A stretch of DNA of 47,260 bases, taken from assembly GCA_910577645.1 (NCBI GenBank), contig CAJTOL010000024.1:1-47260 (forward strand), in the 5' to 3' direction. The notes under the pieces were generated by a model. It was not told where the DNA came from. It saw only the letters and a list, made by a program, of their open reading frames with translations, and made no database searches. Of the stretch, positions 42,282 through 47,260 are shown piece after piece; within the stretch, counting starts at the first letter, position 1, and every line of letters begins with the position of its first letter. A program made the translations under genes and the position numbers. This stretch comes from an uncultured Lachnospiraceae bacterium. GTDB taxonomy: Bacteria; Bacillota; Clostridia; Lachnospirales; Lachnospiraceae.

Positions 42282-43769
42282 ATGTTGGAAAAGATTATTG
42301 AACTCACGAATTTATATATAGATAATATGCCAAAGAAAGAAAGAAAAAAATATGGGCAGTTTTTTACAAGTATGGAAACTGCAAAATTTATGGCAAATTT
42401 GTATGACGCTCCGATTAATAAGCAGAGTGTAACAGTTTTGGATGCTGGGGCGGGTTCTGGCATATTGTCATGTGCTTTTATCGAATGGATAGAGCAGTTT
42501 GACACAGTAAAAGAAATAGAATTGACTTGTTACGAGAATGACAATAATGTTTTGGGGCTTTTAAAGGATAATTTAGAGTATTGCAAAACTCATTCAAGTA
42601 AAATAATTAGGTATAATATTCAGACAGAGAATTATATTACAAGTCAATATTTAGATTTTAATTATATGATAGGTGGGAATCCTAATCCGATGAAATATGA
42701 TTATGTAATTGGGAATCCACCTTATATGAAAATACCGAAAGATGCGCCGGAAGCGACAGCTATGCCGGAAGTTTGTTATGGTGCGCCAAATATGTACTTT
42801 ATTTTTGCAGCTATGGGACTTTTTAATTTAAAAGAAGATGGGGAAATGGTTTATATTATTCCTCGCTCATGGACATCGGGAGCATATTTCAAACGGTTCC
42901 GACAGTATTTTCTGACAGAAGGGAAATTGGAACATATTCACTTATTTGTAAGTCGGAATAAAGTTTTTGACAAAGAAGATGTATTGCAGGAAACTATTAT
43001 TATAAAAGTTCGGAAAATACATGTAAATCCGACACAAGTAAAAGTTACATCATCTAAGTCAAATAAAGATTTTGAGGAATTAACTTTCTTGACCGTACCA
43101 TATGATCTTGTTGTTTCTGGCGAAGATTACTATGTGTATTTGGTAACAGATGATGAGGAAGTTACGGTATTAAAGCGACTGCATAAGTTTAATCAGACAT
43201 TACCTGAAATTGGTGTGAAAATGAAAACGGGATTAACTGTAGATTTTAGAAATCGGGATATTCTTCGCGATGTGGAAGAGGAAGGTGCAATTCCTTTATT
43301 TTATTCACAGCACATAAAAAAAGGAAAAGTGCAGTTTCCTATTCAGAAAGAGCATGAATATGTGGTAACAGACCAACGTGGGCTTATGCAGGATAATAAA
43401 AATTATTTATTTGTAAAAAGATTTACGGCAAAAGAAGAACCACGAAGATTACAATGTGGAATTTATTTGGCGAAGAATTATCCACAGTATACGAAAATTA
43501 GTACGCAGAATAAAATTAATTTTATTGACGGACTTTTGGGAGAGATGTCGGAGTGCTTGGTGTATGGTTTGTATGTGCTTTTTAACTCTACATTATATGA
43601 TGAGTATTATCGGATTTTAAATGGTTCAACACAGGTAAACTCTACAGAAGTAAATTCGATGCCTGTGCCAGATATGGAGTGCATACAGGAAATGGGAAGG
43701 AAGTTAATGAAATCAAAAGATTTGTCGGAAAGAAACTGTAATTTGATCTTGGAGGGATACTGTGGGTAA
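42282..43769 (+). CDS. N6-adenine DNA methyltransferase of a BsuBI/PstI-type restriction-modification system
   Basis: 495 residues. The order of motifs is: KKYGQFFTSMETAKFMANL, the SAM-binding motif I VLDAGAGSG (residues 52-60), ELTCYENDN (motif II), and catalytic IGNPPY (residues 143-148). A target-recognition region follows in the C-terminal half. NPPY marks an amino-methyltransferase acting on adenine. Because the next gene encodes a BsuBI/PstI-type endonuclease, the target is plausibly CTGCAG; that is inference. GGGGTGAG precedes the ATG. The gene is AT-rich compared with cluster 4, as expected for transferred DNA. Confidence 0.87.
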   Translation: MLEKIIELTNLYIDNMPKKERKKYGQFFTSMETAKFMANLYDAPINKQSVTVLDAGAGSGILSCAFIEWIEQFDTVKEIELTCYENDNNVLGLLKDNLEYCKTHSSKIIRYNIQTENYITSQYLDFNYMIGGNPNPMKYDYVIGNPPYMKIPKDAPEATAMPEVCYGAPNMYFIFAAMGLFNLKEDGEMVYIIPRSWTSGAYFKRFRQYFLTEGKLEHIHLFVSRNKVFDKEDVLQETIIIKVRKIHVNPTQVKVTSSKSNKDFEELTFLTVPYDLVVSGEDYYVYLVTDDEEVTVLKRLHKFNQTLPEIGVKMKTGLTVDFRNRDILRDVEEEGAIPLFYSQHIKKGKVQFPIQKEHEYVVTDQRGLMQDNKNYLFVKRFTAKEEPRRLQCGIYLAKNYPQYTKISTQNKINFIDGLLGEMSECLVYGLYVLFNSTLYDEYYRILNGSTQVNSTEVNSMPVPDMECIQEMGRKLMKSKDLSERNCNLILEGYCG

Positions 43770-44679
43770 AGTTGAAGAGGCACAAGAATTTTTGAAGATG
43801 GTGGGTATGCCAAAAGCGCAGCAGGCAGATATATGTTGCTATGCACTGTTGGCAATGGCAGATATGAAACCGGATATGTCGTGGAAAGAAGCGAGTAATG
43901 AGTGGATTCGTATTCATGACATCATTCAGTTTTCTAATACGTTTTATGGGACTACTTATGCAGAAAACAGCCGGGAAACATTTCGTAAGCAGGCATTACA
44001 TAGATTCCGTACTGCTGCTTTGGCAGAGGATAATGGAAAAGCAACAAATAGCCCCAACTATAGATATCGCCTTACGGAAGAAACACTGAAAATGCTGAAG
44101 ACATTTCAATCTGTGGAATGGCAGAAATCATTGAACCGTTTCTTTATGTATCATGATAAATTGATTGATATTTATGCTTCTAAAAAGAAAATGATAATGA
44201 TGCCAGTGAAGATTAATGGGGCGGATTTTAAATTTTCAGTAGGGAAACATAATGAACTGCAGAAAGCAATTATTGAAGAATTTGCGCCGAGGTTTGCACC
44301 AAATTCGGAATGTTTGTATATAGGCGATACAACAGAGAAAGATTTGGTAAAGAATGTTGATAAGCTAACGGAGTTAGGCTTTGAAATTACTTTACATGAT
44401 AAGATGCCGGATATTGTTTTATATAGAGCGGACAAGAACTGGATTTATTTTGTGGAATCGGTCACTTCTGTAGGTCCGATGGACCCGAAACGGATTCTTG
44501 AGATTACAGAAATGACAAAGGGTGTTATGGCAGGAAAAATTTTTGTTACGGCTTTTCTGGATTTCAAGACGTATAAGAAATTTTCGGAAGCATTAGCATG
44601 GGAAACAGAAGTATGGATTGCTGAAATGCCAGAGCATATGATACACTTAAATGGAAATAGATTTATGGGCCCAAGATAG
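43762..44679 (+). CDS. BsuBI/PstI-type restriction endonuclease
   Basis: 305 residues. An N-terminal helical region (residues 1-125; EEAQEFLKMVGMPKAQQADI and FGTTYAENSRETFRKQALHR-like pattern seen as GTTYAENSRETFRKQ) is followed by the C-terminal BsuBI/PstI nuclease domain: LYIGDTTEKDLVKNVDKL, MPDIVLYRADKNWIYFVESV and TSVGPMDPKRILEI. Asp in PDIV and Glu in VESV are candidate catalytic residues. The start is GTG 43762, overlapping the methyltransferase gene by 8 bases, an arrangement that keeps nuclease synthesis behind methylation. Length fits the family. Confidence 0.87.
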   Translation: MGKVEEAQEFLKMVGMPKAQQADICCYALLAMADMKPDMSWKEASNEWIRIHDIIQFSNTFYGTTYAENSRETFRKQALHRFRTAALAEDNGKATNSPNYRYRLTEETLKMLKTFQSVEWQKSLNRFFMYHDKLIDIYASKKKMIMMPVKINGADFKFSVGKHNELQKAIIEEFAPRFAPNSECLYIGDTTEKDLVKNVDKLTELGFEITLHDKMPDIVLYRADKNWIYFVESVTSVGPMDPKRILEITEMTKGVMAGKIFVTAFLDFKTYKKFSEALAWETEVWIAEMPEHMIHLNGNRFMGPR

Positions 44680-44740
44680 AAAGGGGAACTGAAATTTCAA
44701 ACCGTTTACAATTTTGAAATATAATCATTTTTCAACTGTT

Positions 44741-45097
44741 CTATAAAAATTCTGCCAGCCAGCGTGGCTGCCTTTCGACTGGATTTGATTTTGCGGTCGC
44801 TTTTATCATTTCTGGGACAGCATCCTGCCCAGGAGACGAGGTGTTTTGCTGTGGGGAAGACAGACCTATCACCACCGATCTCTGAAAGCTATTGAATAAA
44901 GGGATCCAATCCTTACCGGTAGATTCCATACAAACATCTTTACAGTTGTATTTAGCAAGCCAGTCACACAACTCATTCAATCCTTTTGTAAAGGAAGAAA
45001 AGCGAGACTGTTTGTACTCTGTACGATTATTGGAATCAGTAATTCCGATACAAGCATAGATCCATGTTTTGTGGGCATCAAGTCCACAGCAATTAAA
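44741..45097 (-). pseudogene. Internally deleted IS110-family transposase
   Basis: On the minus strand, 45097-44920 encodes the IS110 N-terminus: NCCGLDAHKTWIYACIGI, then KGLNELCDWLAKYNCKDVCM and ESTGKDWIPLFN (DEDD-type catalytic start). After that the frame changes. A different frame at about 44870-44745 encodes the Transposase_20-type C-terminus: FPTAKHLVSWAGCCPRNDKS. The middle of the protein, about half its usual length, is missing. This is a dead insertion-sequence remnant. The 5' end also lacks a start codon. Confidence 0.8.
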
Positions 45098-45194
45098 TTA
45101 TAAAAATAGTATCAGAAGGAAACAAAAATAAAAAGCGAAAGCCATTGCAACTGTTTCATGATGCATTGGTGTCTTTCGCAGAAAGACGGGCTAT

Positions 45195-46172
45195 ATGAAT
45201 GAAAATCAATTAGCGGAAAATCTTATGTACTATCGCAAAAAGAAAGGACTGTCACAGGAAAAAATCGCGGAATATTTGGAGATCAGCCGTCAAGCCGTAA
45301 CCAAATGGGAAACTAATACTTCAAAACCAAATTCTGCCAATTTAATTAAGTTAGCACAATTATTTGAAGTTGATGTTGATACATTGCTAGGGAATGAGGA
45401 TGGGGAAAAATCATCAACACAAGGGGAAGTATCAATAGGAAAAATGTCATGGGTTTTTATAGGAATATCTGTTTTGTGTATATTGGCATATATCATTCAA
45501 AGTGTATTAACGGATATTTTTAGTGTTGGGATATTCATCTGTATGTTTATTCTATGTATTCCAATACAACTGTTCCTGCATATCTATTTTTCCAATGCGA
45601 TAAAAAATAATTCTTTTAATGGAATTGCAGGATTTGATGACAAGATAGAGTATAATATTTTTGAAGTGAAGAAACTGCTTGTACAGATTGATTTGCATAT
45701 TGGAATCATGTCTACTGTATATATTTTTCTGCTTTATGTGATAAATGGGGTAAATTTGAAAATGCAATGGTTTAATGGCGTTCTGATCGTTGCATATATA
45801 CTGAATTTTATCACAAGCATAGAAATGAGCAACTACAAAATGATAGATAAAATCTATCGCAGAGAAGATGACAGGAAACGTGCCAAACGCAGTATTCCAG
45901 TAACTGGAATATTTTCCTTGATACTATGTGCAGGGATAGGAATGGCGGTTATTGTATTTGAAACAAAGGGAATTGAGAATAATACACTGCCTGCGATGAA
46001 AATATGTGGATTGCTGCTTTTGGGTATAATGAGTGCAACCACTGGATTCTTATTTGAAAATAGCAAAATAAAAAAGTGGAATCCTGCAAATACAAATTAT
46101 AGAACAAATAAAGTAAGTATAATCAGTTTGCTTATATGTGCGATAATGTATGGGCTGATGTGTGCTGTATAA
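45195..46172 (+). CDS. XRE-family regulator with C-terminal membrane domain
   Basis: 325 residues. Residues 1-68 are a Cro/CI helix-turn-helix (NLMYYRKKKGLSQEKIAEYL, SRQAVTKWET, LAQLFEVDVDTLLG). Residues about 85-325 contain some six to seven hydrophobic segments (WVFIGISVLCILAYIIQSVL; IFLLYVINGV; GIFSLILCAGIGMAVIVF). This tethered-regulator layout is common in Firmicutes; the signal is unknown. There is no well-placed Shine-Dalgarno sequence other than AAAGACGGG. A terminator follows at 46265-46298. Confidence 0.82.
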   Translation: MNENQLAENLMYYRKKKGLSQEKIAEYLEISRQAVTKWETNTSKPNSANLIKLAQLFEVDVDTLLGNEDGEKSSTQGEVSIGKMSWVFIGISVLCILAYIIQSVLTDIFSVGIFICMFILCIPIQLFLHIYFSNAIKNNSFNGIAGFDDKIEYNIFEVKKLLVQIDLHIGIMSTVYIFLLYVINGVNLKMQWFNGVLIVAYILNFITSIEMSNYKMIDKIYRREDDRKRAKRSIPVTGIFSLILCAGIGMAVIVFETKGIENNTLPAMKICGLLLLGIMSATTGFLFENSKIKKWNPANTNYRTNKVSIISLLICAIMYGLMCAV

Positions 46173-46264
46173 GATATGTGGAGCATTTTTCGGGTGTGGC
46201 AAAATTCCGGTTTGTTGAAACAACCATTATCATAATCACAACAGAATAAGTAATACAGCGTCAA

Positions 46265-46298
46265 AGCGTATAGAACAGTCTATGCGCTCTATTTTATT
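46265..46298 (+). terminator. Terminator after the membrane XRE regulator gene
   Basis: AGCGTATAGA (46265-46274), loop ACAG, TCTATGCGCT (46279-46288, one T-G pair), then CTATTTTATT. Confidence 0.7.
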
Positions 46299-46314
46299 GT
46301 AAAGGAGCAGATTT

Positions 46315-46487
46315 ATGAGCAAAGACAGCAATACACAGCAAGGAGCCATCCGACAGCACCCATCCACAAAAATTATCGTGGAAAGGCACTATGCAGGCAC
46401 TGAAAAATGGAAACGGTATTCAAGCGGATAGCCGAGGAACAGATAACAAAAAAGGTTAAGGAGATAGCGGAAAACAACGCAAATTAG
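46315..46487 (+). pseudogene. Small transposon-type protein (TnpW-like), frameshifted
   Basis: From ATG 46315 (preceded by AAAGGAG) the frame reads HPSTKIIVERHYAGTEKWKR and stops at 46429-46431. A second frame from about 46405 reads METVFKRIAEEQITKKVKEI and stops at 46485-46487. Joined, they give an about 56-residue protein resembling small proteins of Clostridia conjugative and mobilisable elements (IIVERHYxGxETMExVF pattern, from memory). One frameshift near 46405 breaks it. It is probably debris of a mobile element. Confidence 0.5.
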
Positions 46488-46530
46488 CACCGGAAACGGA
46501 AAAGGGAATATGGAAGCGGCTGCCGAAAAG

Positions 46531-47260
46531 TATGCCCAGGACATTGGCAGATACGGTAGGAAGTGTGAATCGATACATATCAGATATCCATCAGGTATTG
46601 AGCGGCGTTGCCGATGGTAATCTGCAGATTGAGCCTCAGGTTATGTATAAAGGAGATTTTGCGCTGATTCGAAACAGCCTTGGCACCATTCTTGAGTCTA
46701 TGAATAAGACTATAGCAGGCTTTCGGGCGGCCGCAGCCCGTCTTGCCCAAATGGCAGAAGAATTGAGCGGACAGTCAGGGCAGCTTCATCATGCATCTTT
46801 AGAGCAAAATCAGGCAACCGAGGTGTTGGTTGATGAAGTGACCCATGTCAAGGAACAGCTTGTCAGTGTGATCAAGAGCAGTGAACAAACACATACCATG
46901 ACCAGTGAAATCACCAGAAAGGTCCAGGAAGCGAATACACAGATGAACGCCCTTTCCAATGCGATGAGTGATAACAGCTCCAACGCACAGGCAATCACAA
47001 GTATTGCAAAAGCCATTGACAATATTGCTTTCCAGACCAACATTCTGGCGCTAAACGCTTCTGTGGAAGCGGCACGGGCAGGAAGTGCAGGCCAGGGATT
47101 TGCCATTGTGGCTGAAGAGGTGAAAGAACTGGCAGGCAAAAGTGCTCAGGCAGCTCAAAGCGCAGTGGATATCGTAACAAATACCAGGGCCGTTATCCAG
47201 ACAGGCGTGGAGCTGAATGCCAGTACGGCCGAATCGCTGCAGGCCATTTATGGTGTTTCC
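46531..47260 (+). CDS. Methyl-accepting chemotaxis protein, N-terminally truncated, 3' end off window
   Basis: The frame is open to the window edge (243 codons). It begins within a HAMP-adjacent region (VLSGVADGNLQIEPQ, then YKGDFALIRNSLGTILESMN), passes through a coiled coil, and contains the signalling hairpin NIAFQTNILALNASVEAARA and QGFAIVAEEVKELAGKSAQA. The sensor domain and both membrane segments that precede HAMP in this family are absent. Immediately upstream is the transposon-type remnant, so the gene was probably cut by a mobile element. ATG 46531 is only the first in-frame ATG before recognisable sequence; no ribosome site supports it. Confidence 0.75.

Noticed and set aside
1..47260. 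CRISPR arrays, tRNA or rRNA genes
   Set aside because: No regularly spaced repeats, tRNA-like cloverleaf with TTCGA arm, or rRNA signature was noticed while reading the window.

Overview
The window looks like chromosome of a gut-type anaerobic Gram-positive bacterium of the Clostridia, most likely a Lachnospiraceae relative (Clostridium/Hungatella/Enterocloster type). This is inferred from strong AGGAGG ribosome binding sites, TTGACA-N17-TATAAT promoters, several YesM/YesN- and AraC-controlled carbohydrate ABC transporters without their own ATPase, cytoplasmic glycan-processing enzymes, a DUF362 ferredoxin-like protein, and typical Firmicutes mobile debris. No rRNA, tRNA or CRISPR array was seen.

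Layout. 1-2.0 kb (minus strand): a small operon of HD-domain protein, hexapeptide acetyltransferase and HAD phosphatase, plus a 79-residue conserved small protein. 2.1-5.1 kb: a decayed gene, then a two-gene toxin-antitoxin-like module (DUF3990 protein + XRE regulator) with a palindromic operator inside its promoter, then a metallophosphoesterase. 5.2-10.4 kb: carbohydrate cluster 1 (metallo-beta-lactamase hydrolase, solute-binding lipoprotein, two permeases, LacI regulator). 10.7-11.3 kb (minus): an AbrB-type antitoxin and a RelE-like toxin broken by one missing base in a poly-A run. 11.6-16.9 kb: cluster 2 (binding protein, two permeases, Cys-type sulfatase, zinc-ribbon protein). 17.0-17.5 kb: small membrane protein on the minus strand. 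17.7-26.7 kb: cluster 3 (two permeases, an 842-residue unassigned enzyme-like protein, GH105 hydrolase, AraC regulator, binding protein, CE15-like esterase).

26.8-31.6 kb: an AAA-ATPase-like/PD-(D/E)XK protein, a small membrane-anchored protein, the DUF362 protein and O-acetylhomoserine sulfhydrylase. 31.7-33.6 kb is an AT-rich accessory island: a 5'-truncated DUF6088 gene starting at a 30-bp perfect palindrome, then a three-gene set (DUF4869-like, small P-loop ATPase, Toprim-like protein with a damaged C-terminus). 33.7-41.9 kb: cluster 4 (YesN/YesM two-component pair divergent from a binding protein, two permeases and a GH4 glycosidase), with paired direct repeats in the divergent promoter region. 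42.0-47.3 kb is a second accessory island: a wobble-rich hairpin, a BsuBI/PstI-type restriction-modification pair with a LexA-like box by its promoter, an internally deleted IS110 remnant, an XRE regulator with membrane segments, a frameshifted small transposon-type ORF, and a chemotaxis receptor lacking its N-terminal half.

Together the four carbohydrate clusters import oligosaccharides through lipoprotein-dependent permeases, presumably sharing one MsmX-like ATPase encoded elsewhere, and process them in the cytoplasm (desulfation, removal of unsaturated uronates, ester cleavage, NAD-dependent GH4 hydrolysis). Substrates appear to be uronic-acid-containing and partly sulfated glycans; this is inference. 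The best candidates for something undescribed are the three-gene island at 32.2-33.6 kb, the 842-residue protein, and two structured repeat/hairpin elements.
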